Assembly: GCA_021432605.1 (NCBI GenBank)
Contig: MU271146.1
Span: 2,542,001 to 2,606,000, forward strand
From: Coniochaeta sp. PMI_546
Lineage: Eukaryota > Ascomycota > Sordariomycetes > Coniochaetales > Coniochaetaceae
Direction: 5' to 3'
Length of the DNA: 64,000 nt
Positions 54,366-64,000 of the stretch are shown here, in pieces. The number at the start of each line of letters is the position of its first letter. Positions within the stretch are counted from its first letter, which is position 1. The position numbers were made by a program, and so were the translations under genes. A model generated the notes under the pieces. It ran no database searches, was not told the origin of the DNA, and saw only the letters and a program-made list of their open reading frames with translations.

Positions 54366-54761
54366 AATGCCTCAATCTCTGCCGTACAAGCACGTCAGCC
54401 TCGGAATACAAGTCTTGATTTCATGGTTCCTGGCATAACAATACTACACATACCTTTTCTTACAAAGTCTGCTCTCGCAATGCCCTTTCGGATCTCTTCT
54501 TCATCTCTTAAATGGGCATTCGCCATGAATGCTCGGTGTAATCTTGGCCGGAAGTAATCATAGCCCTGTGGGTAGTCCTTGCCGAGGTTCAAGAGCTCTA
54601 AGATCCTTCGTGTCAGTTGTACTCGGGTCGTCTGATGTTGGAGTTCAAGGGGTAAGGATAAGACCTCCAGGCTATGTAACGACGACCTTGAATGTCCTAT
54701 TCGGCATACCTTTATAAATGGAAATGACTTCTCTCCTTAGCGCAGGATTCACTGCAGACAT
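54366..54761 (-). CDS. LYR-motif protein, LYRM5/ETFRF1-like (3' end not resolved)
   Basis: Three exons are clear: 54761-54710 (MSAVNPALRREVISIYK), 54597-54454 and a 13-nt micro-exon 54378-54366, joined across introns of 112 and 75 nt. The joined chain reads L-R-R-E-V-I-S-I-Y-K-E-L-L-N-L-G-K-D-Y-P, then Y-D-Y-F-R-P-R-L-H-R-A-F, an acidic helix E-E-E-I-R-K-G-I-A-R-A-D-F-V-R-K, and E-I-E-A-L. This matches the complex-I LYR family, nearest to LYRM5/ETFRF1, small mitochondrial proteins that bind acyl carrier protein and modulate electron-transfer flavoprotein. After the micro-exon a GTAAGT donor is clear but the first possible acceptor would leave a 26-nt intron, too short; the last exon (about 10-20 residues) lies somewhere below 54330 and was not identified with confidence. 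Confidence 0.72.
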
Positions 54762-55098
54762 CTTTTCAAGTGATAGACGAGTACATGGACACCTGCAGTG
54801 TAAAATCAAAGCTCTCTCGTGGTAAAGACCTAGGTACTACATTGGCGAAGTTCAAGTTGTCAATGTCATTGATTGCTTGGGCTTAAATCACCCATGCTCG
54901 GCCAGCCTCGGCTCTGACGCCATCGTTGCGAAGACCCCGAACCCCGCCAATGGAATCACTTCCGCGGCTTCAACAAGGCGGGCTGTCGCGCCTCAAACAT
55001 CGAGCTCCTGTCCCAATTGACATCCCATAGTAGAGTTCGCCGAGTTACTATCGTCGTACGAAACCGTTCCGGTACTAGGCCCTCTACCATCGCCTGGC
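54762..55098. other. Divergent promoter region
   Basis: 337 bases shared by the leftward LYR gene and the rightward thioesterase gene, both with mitochondrial-type products. Nothing else recognised. Confidence 0.55.
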
Positions 55099-56252
55099 AT
55101 GGCTCCTCGAGCACGTCTAAAGCTACTGTGCTTACCAGCCTCCTCATGCTTGCGATCCGCGACGCTCCCAGCACCCCTTCCTCTCTCGCGACACTTTTCC
55201 TCCACTCCGACTCCATGCTCCGCCGCTTCGTCCTCCCACGGTCGTAGAATACCACCGCCAACGCCGCAAAGATGGGTGTCCGACCTCCGTACGCGCATCG
55301 GTAAATGTATAACGTTTGGTTGCAATCAAAGCCAGATCGCGAGGGCGGCGAGGGTACTTCGCGCGCTGGCAGAGGAATGGAGGCCGTTAACGGCCGGTAG
55401 CGAAGGCTTCCTCTCCGGCGGCAGACGCGGTCTGGAGGGGCAGAAGGTCGTCTGGGGGGAACAAGATAGCTTTGTAGGTTTCTGTGTCCCCCCGTCCCCC
55501 TCTTCTTTTGGAGCTACGAAGGCGTTGGTTTAATGGCGCGGATGAGACTTGCACCCGCCGGGCATGGCGCAGCAGAGAACGAGGGGTGCGAGAATGCCGG
55601 GTGTGGTAGAGACTGAGGCTGATCGAAATCATCGACATCCAGGGGCACGTCAACAACGTCAACTACTTCCGCTACGCGGAGTCGGCGCGCGTGAACTGGA
55701 TCACCAACTTTGCCGTCCACGCGGACTCGGCGCACAGGAAGCAGTGGTCTGAGCTGATGACACCCAAATCGGTAGGGCTGATCATGCGGACTCTGAAATG
55801 CGAATTCAAGTTCGTAAGTGTTCTTGCGCGATGTCTCATCTACACTAGAACCGACCGCCTAACCATCTTTCGAACAGCCCATGACTTACCCAGACCGCAT
55901 ATCCGTCTACCACAAACTCCGCGTCGACCCTTCCGCGTCCCCGACTCCCGATAGCGCGTTTGCGCTGGACTGCATAGTCCTCTCCCACAACGCCCGGCGC
56001 ATCGCGGCTCGGTTGGAGGAGGACATTGTCGTTTATGACTACAAGAAGGCGAAGAAGACAGCTATGCCTGATTACATGGTTGCGCTGTTCAGCGAGACGT
56101 TCCGTATGCAGGAGCAGGAGATGCGCCGGGCTAGAGGTCGCATATGGGAGCTTATTAGTGAGGTGGAGGAGCTGGAGAGGGAGACCTGGAACCGTGAAGA
56201 CGCGGTAGAGGATGTTGGCGGCGCAGGGAAGGGGAAGGGGAAGGGGAGTTGA
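55099..56252 (+). CDS. Mitochondrial hotdog-fold thioesterase-like protein
   Basis: Exons 55099-55473, 55643-55813 and 55878-56252 give 306 residues. The N-terminus (M-A-P-R-A-R-L-K-L-L-C-L-P ... L-P-L-S-R-H-F-S-S-T) is Arg/Ser/Leu-rich and nearly free of acids, a likely mitochondrial presequence. The 4HBT hotdog core has V-V-W-G-E-Q-D-S-F followed after the first intron by G-H-V-N-N-V-N-Y-F-R-Y-A-E-S-A-R, the helix hallmark of acyl-CoA thioesterases, then F-K-F-P-M-T-Y-P-D-R-I-S-V-Y-H-K-L and I-V-L-S-H-N-A-R-R-I-A-A. A C-terminal charged helix and a Gly-Lys repeat end the protein. In the D-S-F-G-H-V-N-N motif the Asp is the probable catalytic residue. Substrate is unknown; an acyl-CoA is likely. 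Confidence 0.88.
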
Positions 56253-56564
56253 CAACAGGCATATCATCTGTCTAGAGAGAGAACATGTTGCTTAAGGAAA
56301 CTCCCCTGTCCCTGTGATAGACGACATACTCTCAGTGCTTCTGGGACATGAGCTGCCTTGAAGAGAGAGACCATGGTCAGGCAATGTATCCGTAGTCTGT
56401 CTGAAAGTATACAAGGCTACATTAAATAGACGATTCATGTTATCTTGGCAAAAAGGATGCGAGGAATGGCAAATAAATAACGGTCACTGACAGAAGAAGT
56501 AAGGAAAAACGTCATCTAGATACTCATTAAGTCAACGAGACCGGGGAGAAAGAAAAAAAAGTTA
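56253..56564. other. 3' flank of the thioesterase gene
   Basis: About 310 bases, A+T rich toward the right, ending in the A run that is the T terminator of the leftward tRNA-Glu. No gene. Confidence 0.55.
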
Positions 56565-56635
56565 CTCGGATACGGGGAGTCGAACCCCGGGCTGATGAGT
56601 GAGAGTCATCGATGTTACCGCTACACCATACCCGA
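56565..56635 (-). tRNA. tRNA-Glu(CTC)
   Basis: Read from 56635 leftwards: acceptor TCGGGTA pairs with TATCCGA, D arm TGGTGTAGCGGTA, anticodon arm GATGA-CTCTCAC-TCATC with anticodon CTC, T arm CCGGGGTTCGACTCCCCG. The stems pair well (one G-T in the acceptor), and a run of eight T follows at 56559-56552, a strong Pol III terminator. No intron. Confidence 0.93.
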
Positions 56636-59600
56636 CTGAGAAGATATGGATTCCGATCCCTGATAATTGTGCTTTGCTTAAAGGCTCTAATCAACACCAG
56701 AAACAGGCGAGCTACTTTTTTCCAAGTCAAGACATTTATTTGGTGGATCTTTCTTAACACGAGTCAGTTTGCCATAACGATGTGTACTGTGTAAGAACTC
56801 GGTGGTCGAGCAATCGTATTGTGGAACGCTAATATACAGTGTGCTCTGCACGTTCAGCCCCTGCTTACTGCGTAGTAATGCTGTTAACGCGTCTCTGGAC
56901 TCGAGCACAATTGGAGTGATGTTATAACGCCCTGCAACTGCCGAGGCTAACGGTATTGGTGATCGATCCGGGACAGCGTGCCGAAGCTGCGCAAGATCGG
57001 GAGACAAGCTTTTATTTGCGCTCGCCACGCGTCCTTAAGACCCATCTGACCATACTGCACGCCTCTCCCGTGTTCCTCTTCATGTCGGTAACGATTTTGA
57101 GCCTCAAATAAGCACCGTTCCAAGTGGACTTCGAGGCTGTAGCTACCTTAGCTGATGGTCGGTTTGGAGTTTGGAGGTCTGGCCATCCCAGTCTTTTACC
57201 GAATAAGCCGAACAATGCTATACAGTGCGAGTTACATGTGGCGCCGATGAAGACGAATCTGCTAGGCTTGCAAGGCTAGGCGTTGAGTAACGGAAATAAG
57301 CAGACGGGTCGGGCTCCAGAATGGACTACCATCGACGAGCTCTAGACTAGATGTTGATTCTTATGATTGGTACGGGTGAAGGGCCAAATGTCTGGTGCCG
57401 ATTGTGACAGCGAACCACGCGCATGAAGTTGGCTGATATAGGTCAAGGAAGAGCTGGGTATCCTCTGGCAGATAGACTCGACCATTGGTATCGTTGGGTC
57501 ATGACTTCAGAAAAGTTGACTGTCCCTGATGAGCTGATATGCTATTCACTATCAAGTTGCAAGCATTCCCGCGTCGAACAAGCTTTACTGTCCCACTCCA
57601 AACGCCATGCTTCCCCGCCAAGAAGCCCAATAATCATCCCAGGGAGTCGAAGTCTGGTGAAAGCAAAATGCCACACAGACACAGCATCGGCGAGATACAG
57701 CTTCGTTGGACAAGTCAAAGGGTGGAGCAGACGTGTTGGATAGGGTTCGAGGCAACATCGACAGACCTTATCAAGTCGTGAGCCAATCCGATTCCCCGGA
57801 GATGCTCAAATGCCGACAGCAGATGATCGACATCTATCTTCTACCGCTAAATGCCGCGATGCCACCACTCGAGGTGGGGGAAGGTTGCATCCGCAAATGG
57901 CCATTCGCGATTTATTGCACGCCTTCGCCATGGTGACCACGCCCGGCCAGTGTCTGTTGTCACGAGCAGCCTATGGACACTTGACAGAGATAGCAGTCCA
58001 GTCCACATCAATGGTGAAGAGTAGTTGACCGTCCGCAAGATAAAGAGCTGCCCGCTGCGACCTCGGCTCTTACTCCGAGCGGCAACGGCATTTGAAAGAA
58101 AAGCTCTTACCACGCGAGTGGTCTGACAATTTTCTGTTGTCATATATCGTGCGCTATAGGTTACAGTGAGCTTGGGAAGTCTCGTCAGAGTGGTACAGGT
58201 CTTTGCAACAACCTCGTACTGTGCATGCACTTGACCTAATATCGATGCACGTGTGCCGCTGCTTGACCGCCTTTCAACCCAAACTACTCTTGCCCTACCC
58301 ATTGACCTCATCGTTTCGAGCGCCGCGTGGTCTGAGAGTCATTATATATATGTATGGCGACAAAGGATGCTCACCATTAGTCAGCGGTCATGGCATCCTG
58401 CTCACTGAGCTTCATCTCATGTCGGTCTGACATCCTGTGAGATTGGTCCCCGCGTTAGATTCTCTACCCCGCGATAAGGCTTGGCCTTATTGAGAACAAG
58501 CTCTGTGGCTCTGCTGCTGCAAGATCTGCAGTTCTGGGGGTTTGTTCCCCAGGGTATTGATCTCGGCGAGTGTGCGAATGGAGTATCAATTAGTACTACT
58601 GTGTGGTATGGCGGGACGTGACAGGCGTGTATTCTGTGAGCGACTCGATGTTGAAGTCATCGGTTGCCCGTGGGTGCCAATGGTTCTTGCTTACAAGGTT
58701 CACCGTTTTCGAGTCGATATTTGGCACCACTAAAGACGACTGCAAGAAGGCAGCAACATACAGCTCCCAGTATAGAAACATCCATGGATGTGCCTCTTCG
58801 ACAACGTCGTGACAGGCCTGCTGTTGTTGATTGATCGAGGCATAATGTTTGGGCCAGCTGTAGTAGTAAGCGGTATAGGCATCTTTATCTGTCTGATAAC
58901 ATTGCGATGACGATCCGGTTCCTAGTCTGCGCTGCAGTTAGTTAGGTCTAGAGCCCGCTCAAAAATGGGCTGAGCTGAGTTTCTGGGATGGAACTTCAGA
59001 ACTTGGAGGATCGTGATGATGGACAAGTAACATCCACAATGCAATCTCGAATCGTGGTGGGGCACTGCTTAGTGGATGCTTAAAACTCAGAGACCCCTGC
59101 ATAACCTTCTGTACCATAGTAGGCTGCCAGTGCCCTGTCAGAACAAAGTGTGCTCGTTTCGCGCGGTGATGTACCGTACTGTGCAGGCTCCACTGTGCAT
59201 ACCGGACGGTTCCACAGCTGCTTTCTGTCTGGAACCTGAAGGGCGGACAAGCGGGCAGAAATCCACTGACGAGACTGGACACAACTGTTTTCACTAGGAC
59301 CTGACCCGCGCCTTCCTTTCCCGCCCCAAACCCCCCCCTCAAACCGACAACTACCAGAATTGGGATTCCCTTTTGGATCTTTTTCGCCATTCCCAACCGC
59401 CTCGACGGCAAACAGCATCGAAATCCCACATCGTTTCACCACGACGCGAGTATCCCTTAGGCTCCAGTTCAATACTCGATCGATGTTCCAAGCTGTCGCA
59501 AAGTCTTCGTTACGATTCTCATTTAGTTGACGGATTTTTCATCGAGCGAGACATCGCCGTGTGACGAGACCGGAACCGGAACCGCATCACGAAGGACGGT

Positions 59601-59676
59601 CGATCTGTCTCGAAGTGCCCTCTCACTCGCTTGCTGGGCTGGCTCAGAACAAGCTTCTGGGTCGGCAAAGAAGCGT
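56636..59676. other. 3-kb intergenic stretch, AcrB promoter at the right
   Basis: No gene recognised. A minus-strand frame 57028-56687 (113 codons, starting MASANKSLSPDLAQLRHAVP) looks somewhat protein-like but is unassigned. A C/T-rich tract at about 59308-59342 and the following 300 bases are the probable AcrB promoter and leader. The frame of AcrB stays open upstream to a TAG at 59524 but contains no ATG there. Confidence 0.45.
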
Positions 59677-62655
59677 ATGCCTCGCGCTTCTTCCTCGGCA
59701 AAGCGAACGCAAGGGCCGGCCAGCAACCGCGACACCAGACACGAGAATGGCCTTGTAGGACCCGGAAAGCGCATCACCAAGCAGAAGAGCCAGAGCCAGC
59801 TTGAGGCGAGCCCCAAGCCAGCAACCAACAATGCCACGGCTCCACCTCTGCCGTCATTGCCGTCTTCTACTTCGAACGGATACGCCAGGCATGACGAGCT
59901 GGCTCTGGACAACAAAGCACTCGAAGGCTTGCGCCGCGGCTCACTAGGCACCTCTTCCGTGTCCTCATCTGCCGACTCCATGACTTCTCCGCAAGGACAA
60001 CTCTACCAAGAGGAGTCGGGCCATCGCCGGATAGACGTTAATGATGCCAAGAATAACAACGTCCACCGTGACCCCGGTCCGCTCGACATGGCCTTCACCG
60101 TCCTCCGATCATGTCCTCTCCACGATACGCTCGCCATCCTTATCATCCTGATGCAGGTCTCCCCTGTCGCTCTCACCACCATATACATGCTCTTCACTTT
60201 CCTCACCTTTGTCCCACCCGTCACGACCAGCTCTGGGCTCAGCATCACCGAGATCTTCGACGGAAACCAAGGAACACCGTCGCTCACAACTCTACTGTGC
60301 ATGGATGTGATTATGCTAGGAATCTGGCTTTTTCTGTGGGCGCCAATGCAGCAGTTCATTACGGATCTTGCCCAGGTTGTCATCTCCCTAACTCTAGGTG
60401 GCGGTGGAAGCTCTCGGCAAGGTACGGCCAACAACATTTTCCTTTGCGTGGGGATAGTTGGTGTCTCTCAGTGGACTCGTCACATGAGGTTGAACAGTCT
60501 CTCGCCTATCAAGCGTCTTCTCGGGTCGAGCCGTTTCTTCTCTTCCGACCCCGGCGATGCACTTGAGTTCACCTCTAGCATTTTCGAGAAGAAGGGACCT
60601 TACGGATGGATTAGGAGCATACTTGCTATCCACATCTTAACACAGGGACTGGTACGATACATACGAGAGTGGTATCTCAGGAGAGAGAAGCGAGATTTGG
60701 CAGCTCAAAGTCAGCTAGATCCCGAAGCCGGCAAAACATCTTCTCAACCTGGTGAGTCTTCCACTGAAGGCGGATTTGGAACTGCCGAGCTCGATGCGAG
60801 CCTACATCCGGGTACCGGGCCCGTGTCGAGCAAGAAGCGGAGGAAGCAGAGCGCACAAGTTCGCATTAGGCAGCCCTTGTGGGCTGCTCTCGCGAGTACA
60901 AAAATTGTCATGGTAAAGGAGTACGAGTTATCGCATGCTGCGTCCGAGTCGGCCGGATCGAATGCGACAGATATACACAACCTCGGCAATGCCCCGTTCA
61001 ACACCCAACCGGGCCAAATCTGGATATGCTACGTCGGCTGTGATGAGGTTTGCTTCAACACCAGCTACTTTCCGGATCCTACAGAGACGAATGCAGAGGC
61101 GGAGGATAGTATGTCTGGCATCGACAAGACGAAACCGTTCTATGTTCGGGTGAACCATGCAGTTTGGCAGCCAACGCGCATCATGCCCGTTGAAAGATGC
61201 GAAGAGGAGAAGAGCCTTGGGACCACATGGACTGGGGACATATACGGACTCACACCGTCGTCCAACTACGAATGCGAGTTTGTCAGCACGCAGACTGGCG
61301 ATGTCATTTTCTCGACTAGCGTCAGAACTCTGCAAGCGAAAAGCAAGGACATTGAGATCACATCAAAGGTTGCGAACAGCCAGCGATCCCATGCCCGCCA
61401 CGACTCACCGGCAACAACACTCAGGGCGTCCATCGCGGCAGCGGATGCAAAGCTAGCGGAGGAGAAGGCTAGATTGAAGGCTGCCCGGAAGGATCATAAC
61501 CGGAAATTGAACGCGGCGCGGAAGGAAATCGAGAGACTTACGTCGGCAGTCCAGTCGGCGGGCGGCAACGATGACAAGCTTAGGCAGAAGGTCGCACAGA
61601 ACAACATCCAGCAGAAGCAGGCCGAACAGTCCATATCTGAGCTCGAGGAGGAGCTGAAGGAATTCGACACTGTCCCAGAGGATCTTCTGAACAGATATCG
61701 AGCCAAGCAAACCGCCTTCAGAACGGAAAAGGAAAAGTACGACGGCGCTAAAGCATCATTCAAAAGCTACAAGCTCTCCATCGACACCGAAATCAAGGCT
61801 GGAGAGGAGGAAAAGGCCACTTTGCAAGCGAAGCGGAATAAGATAGCTACGCGTATTGCAAAAGTCGACAACGAACACGCACGCATCACGGATGCCAATG
61901 CGCGCGGACTGGACGAAGCTGAGCGCCGCCGCCAGGAGCGTGAAGCGCTTGTGGCCGAAGTCGCACGCACCGAGCTGGCCATGAACGAGCGACTGAAGGC
62001 AACCAGGGCAATCAACCTCGAGAAGCAGCTTCAACTCCAGAATATGGCCGCTCAGATGCAGGCGTATCTGTCTAGTTTCCAGGACGAGGTGTCATACGAC
62101 CGGACCAATCAATCAGGAGCCCACGGCGCTGGCTATCAGCCTATGCACTGGATGTCTCCAACCACCGCCAGTCAATATCCCCCGCAGTCCATGTGGCCGC
62201 CCGCCGCCTCCATGACAGCGCCAGCGCCAGCGCCTTCCCTGTTTCCGACATCACAATTCCCTTCTCCCTATACCAACCACCTCCAAGCTCACAACATGAT
62301 CACGACACCACATAAGTCTAGGGGACGCTCGTCATCCATGCTTAGCGACGTGTCGGGCTTTACACAGTCCACGAACGACGATGATCAGCCGGGTAGTGAC
62401 AATAACACTGCCACCGTCGTGCTGTCGAATCACCCGCGTGGCCATTTTGGTCAACACGGCACTCCTGCTTCGACCTTGCGGGGCCCGCCCGGCTTCAACT
62501 TTGCCCGTGCACACCACCATAGGGGTGATGGCTCTGCCTCTGCCTCTGGGTCTGGCTCTGGATCGGGTTCCGGCTCTGCTTTGGGTTCTGAGGGCAGTAG
62601 TGTGCGCAGCGATAATGGCAGCGGGAGCCTGCAGGATCCGACGAGTCCGATATGA
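59677..62655 (+). CDS. acrB: AcrB-like ubiquitination-network signalling protein
   Basis: A single exon of 992 residues. The start is the ATG giving M-P-R-A-S-S-S-A-K-R-T-Q-G, which matches the family's N-terminus and is followed by R-H-E-N-G-L-V-G-P-G-K-R-I-T-K-Q-K. The protein has a polar N-terminus (1-140), several membrane segments (about 150-180 LAILIILMQVSPVAL, 204-225 IMLGIWLFLWAPM, 250-268, and a weaker one near 315-330), a soluble middle region, a long coiled coil (about 585-795, with heptads such as E-E-K-A-R-L-K-A-A-R-K-D-H-N-R-K) and a Pro/Ser/Gly-rich C-terminus with a Ser-Gly/Ser-Ala tract. Aspergillus nidulans AcrB was found through acriflavine resistance and acts with CreD/HulA-type ubiquitination and carbon-catabolite control. 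The exact role in this organism is inferred from that. Confidence 0.88.
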   Translation: MPRASSSAKRTQGPASNRDTRHENGLVGPGKRITKQKSQSQLEASPKPATNNATAPPLPSLPSSTSNGYARHDELALDNKALEGLRRGSLGTSSVSSSADSMTSPQGQLYQEESGHRRIDVNDAKNNNVHRDPGPLDMAFTVLRSCPLHDTLAILIILMQVSPVALTTIYMLFTFLTFVPPVTTSSGLSITEIFDGNQGTPSLTTLLCMDVIMLGIWLFLWAPMQQFITDLAQVVISLTLGGGGSSRQGTANNIFLCVGIVGVSQWTRHMRLNSLSPIKRLLGSSRFFSSDPGDALEFTSSIFEKKGPYGWIRSILAIHILTQGLVRYIREWYLRREKRDLAAQSQLDPEAGKTSSQPGESSTEGGFGTAELDASLHPGTGPVSSKKRRKQSAQVRIRQPLWAALASTKIVMVKEYELSHAASESAGSNATDIHNLGNAPFNTQPGQIWICYVGCDEVCFNTSYFPDPTETNAEAEDSMSGIDKTKPFYVRVNHAVWQPTRIMPVERCEEEKSLGTTWTGDIYGLTPSSNYECEFVSTQTGDVIFSTSVRTLQAKSKDIEITSKVANSQRSHARHDSPATTLRASIAAADAKLAEEKARLKAARKDHNRKLNAARKEIERLTSAVQSAGGNDDKLRQKVAQNNIQQKQAEQSISELEEELKEFDTVPEDLLNRYRAKQTAFRTEKEKYDGAKASFKSYKLSIDTEIKAGEEEKATLQAKRNKIATRIAKVDNEHARITDANARGLDEAERRRQEREALVAEVARTELAMNERLKATRAINLEKQLQLQNMAAQMQAYLSSFQDEVSYDRTNQSGAHGAGYQPMHWMSPTTASQYPPQSMWPPAASMTAPAPAPSLFPTSQFPSPYTNHLQAHNMITTPHKSRGRSSSMLSDVSGFTQSTNDDDQPGSDNNTATVVLSNHPRGHFGQHGTPASTLRGPPGFNFARAHHHRGDGSASASGSGSGSGSGSALGSEGSSVRSDNGSGSLQDPTSPI
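62530..62603 (+). repeat. Coding simple repeat (Ser-Ala / Ser-Gly) in acrB
   Basis: Tandem TCTGCC then TCTGGX hexamers encode alternating Ser-Ala and Ser-Gly near the AcrB C-terminus. It is in frame, so unit-number changes would alter length without breaking the protein. Confidence 0.7.
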
Positions 62656-63385
62656 TGGTGCAATTGTCTGTTTGGCTTGGGCTGGGTTGTGGTAGTCTTG
62701 CCCCAGCGTGTTAACTCGATGTCCAGTGACCCATTCGGTGGCAAGCCTCTTGCTGTCGCCTGTTAGGCCCTTAGCTAGCACGACACTCCGTCTCGTAGCC
62801 GAAAGAGCCGTCGGACCTTGTCCTTCGCCTCCTCTGTCCCTGGTCCAAAGATCACCATGATGAATACAAAAGCGCTGTCTCTTCATTACCTTACTTGCTG
62901 CAGTGCTACATTGTTCCCGTCTCAAGTGAAGATTCCTGCCTGGCATCGCATGTAGTTTACCCGGAATTTCGCATGACCTCTTTATTGCAGAACCGGTTCT
63001 CGGGACAGGGGAGTACATCCGAAGTCAACTGGGTTGCAATGATGGGCGGCTGCAAATTGAAGCATAGCTTGGCTCATAGGCAATATGGAATATGCGAGTT
63101 ACCGCAGATAGAACATGACTGTGAAGACCGCAGACCTTCGTAGAAGCGAGAGAAACCTGCATGGATCGACAATCCATCTAAGCACTAATCTAGCCTTATC
63201 TCAAGACTATATGGCCATGTCAACATCTATGTCCCTGGGCTTAATCTATTCATGCCGCTGTCTGGTACGGGACGTAGAATGGGAGCTAATATTAGAAACA
63301 CCTCGAGTATAAGAACCGTCGATTGTGACAAGTCCATCATCAGAACCATTCCATGGTCGAGGAATCCACGTATTTCCAAGATACC
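62656..63385. other. Intergenic, expansin-like gene promoter
   Basis: 730 bases between two rightward genes. The minus-strand frame 63018-62332 is mainly an AcrB shadow. No other gene recognised. Confidence 0.5.
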
Positions 63386-64000
63386 ATGTCCCACAGTACA
63401 ATCTTCCTCGTGCTATCAGCACTGCTGCTCGCATGTTCGCCAAACATCTGCTATGCCATTGACGGCACCGCACAGATGACCGGTGGAAACCTGAGCGGGG
63501 GCACATGCATGTTCACCAACTACACACTCCCTCCCGGCATCTACGGCTCGACCATGTCCGGTCCTGATTGGAATGCCGGTTCCATGTGCGGAGCCTGTCT
63601 GTTTGTCCAGGGTGAACGTGGGACGATAGTTACCATGGTGAGCTTCCCAGATGTCAAGTGGCAGGGGAGCAGACCCATGTTGAAGATACTGACTGATCTA
63701 CGCAACAGGTCGTAGACGAGTGTCCCGGCTGCAAAAAGAGTCAAGTGAACCTTTTCCAGGACGCGTTTTCGAAAGTGGGAGATCCGACAGCGGGAACCAT
63801 TAAGATCTCCTGGGACGTGGTGTCGTGCGGTATCAGCGGACCGATTGTGCTGAGGAATAAGACTGGGTCATCTAAATACTGGTAAAGACACAATAATTTC
63901 TATTATCACTGCCTTTTATCCTTCAACATCGCCACGCTGACGCTGTCGCCAAACTCCCAGGTTCGAGATGCAGGTTCTGAACTGCAACCAACCCGTGTCA
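63386..64000 (+). CDS. Expansin-like secreted protein, cut by window end
   Basis: Exons 63386-63637, 63709-63881 and from 63961 past the window edge; about 155 residues are visible. A signal peptide (MSHSTIFLVLSALLLACSP and on to CYA) precedes a double-psi beta-barrel: D-G-T-A-Q-M-T-G-G-N-L-S-G-G-T-C, S-M-C-G-A-C-L-F-V-Q-G, V-V-D-E-C-P-G-C, V-N-L-F-Q-D-A-F, and K-I-S-W-D-V-V-S-C-G. The catalytic-type Asp of the D-E-C-P-G-C motif is present. The following part (Y-W-F-E-M-Q-V-L-N-C-N-Q-P-V) starts the C-terminal expansin-type carbohydrate-binding domain. Fungal expansin-like proteins loosen cellulose and wall polymers without hydrolysis. The introns (71 and 79 nt) have good signals. Confidence 0.88.

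Noticed and set aside
59527-59676. N-terminal extension of AcrB by 50 codons
   Set aside because: The extension has no ATG after the upstream stop, and the family N-terminus begins at the ATG at 59677.
62332-63018. Minus-strand frame of 228 codons
   Set aside because: Antisense shadow of the acrB 3' end, caused by the Ser/Gly repeat; no homology pattern.
1-64000. CRISPR arrays, rRNA genes, complete transposons or LTR elements
   Set aside because: No regularly spaced direct repeats, no rRNA-like sequence, and no transposase, integrase or reverse-transcriptase motifs were recognised on either strand.

Overview
This window is nuclear DNA of a filamentous ascomycete (Pezizomycotina, most likely a Sordariomycete). 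The evidence is the intron style (about 50-100 nt, GTAAGT/GTATGT donors, CTAAC/CTGAC-like branch sites, CAG/TAG acceptors), the lack of operons, and fungus-restricted families: a CFEM protein, a variant Zn2Cys6 regulator, a Helo-like protein, AcrB, DUF1996 and Pos5-type NAD kinase. Species cannot be told from the sequence alone. Exon joins were made by eye from frame, splice signals and family expectations; where they were worked out, the coding lengths close in frame.

Layout. 0-15 kb: the first exon of a leftward gene cut by the window edge, a DUF89/ARMT1-like metal-dependent phosphatase, a cysteine-rich putative zinc protein (copy 1 of 3), a CFEM GPI-anchored surface protein, a PlsC acyltransferase, a mitochondrial-type NAD(H) kinase, and a Helo-like gene with a retropepsin-like C-terminus. 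15-33 kb: a seven-exon Zn2Cys6 regulator, a TauD-type dioxygenase, Sec72, a conserved 102-residue protein with a 12-nt first exon, and cysteine-rich copies 2 and 3 in tandem. 33-41 kb: a gene-poor tract holding a spliced tRNA-Pro, a poorly paired tRNA-Arg, a clear isopenicillin-N-synthase-like oxygenase pseudogene and weaker relics. 41-45 kb: two secreted-protein genes side by side, DUF1996 and a membrane-anchored GH10 xylanase. 45-64 kb: CCR4 deadenylase, a putative nuclease-fold protein, a large methyltransferase, a LYR-motif protein split over tiny exons, a hotdog thioesterase, tRNA-Glu, AcrB, and an expansin-like gene running off the end.

Functionally this is mostly a housekeeping neighbourhood (lipid remodelling, NADPH supply, mRNA deadenylation, ER translocation, mitochondrial LYR protein, AcrB) with an accessory layer of secreted wall-acting proteins and fungus-specific unknowns. 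The most promising undescribed item is the three-member cysteine-rich family, which shares an N-terminal M-C...C-x-H...C module and a C-terminal W-x-C-C-x-C-G ... C-x-H-x2-C-x2-C module around an unconserved low-complexity linker. Next are the Helo-like/retropepsin-like fusion and a repeated AGGTACCT palindrome in intergenic DNA. No complete transposon, CRISPR array or biosynthetic gene cluster was recognised.
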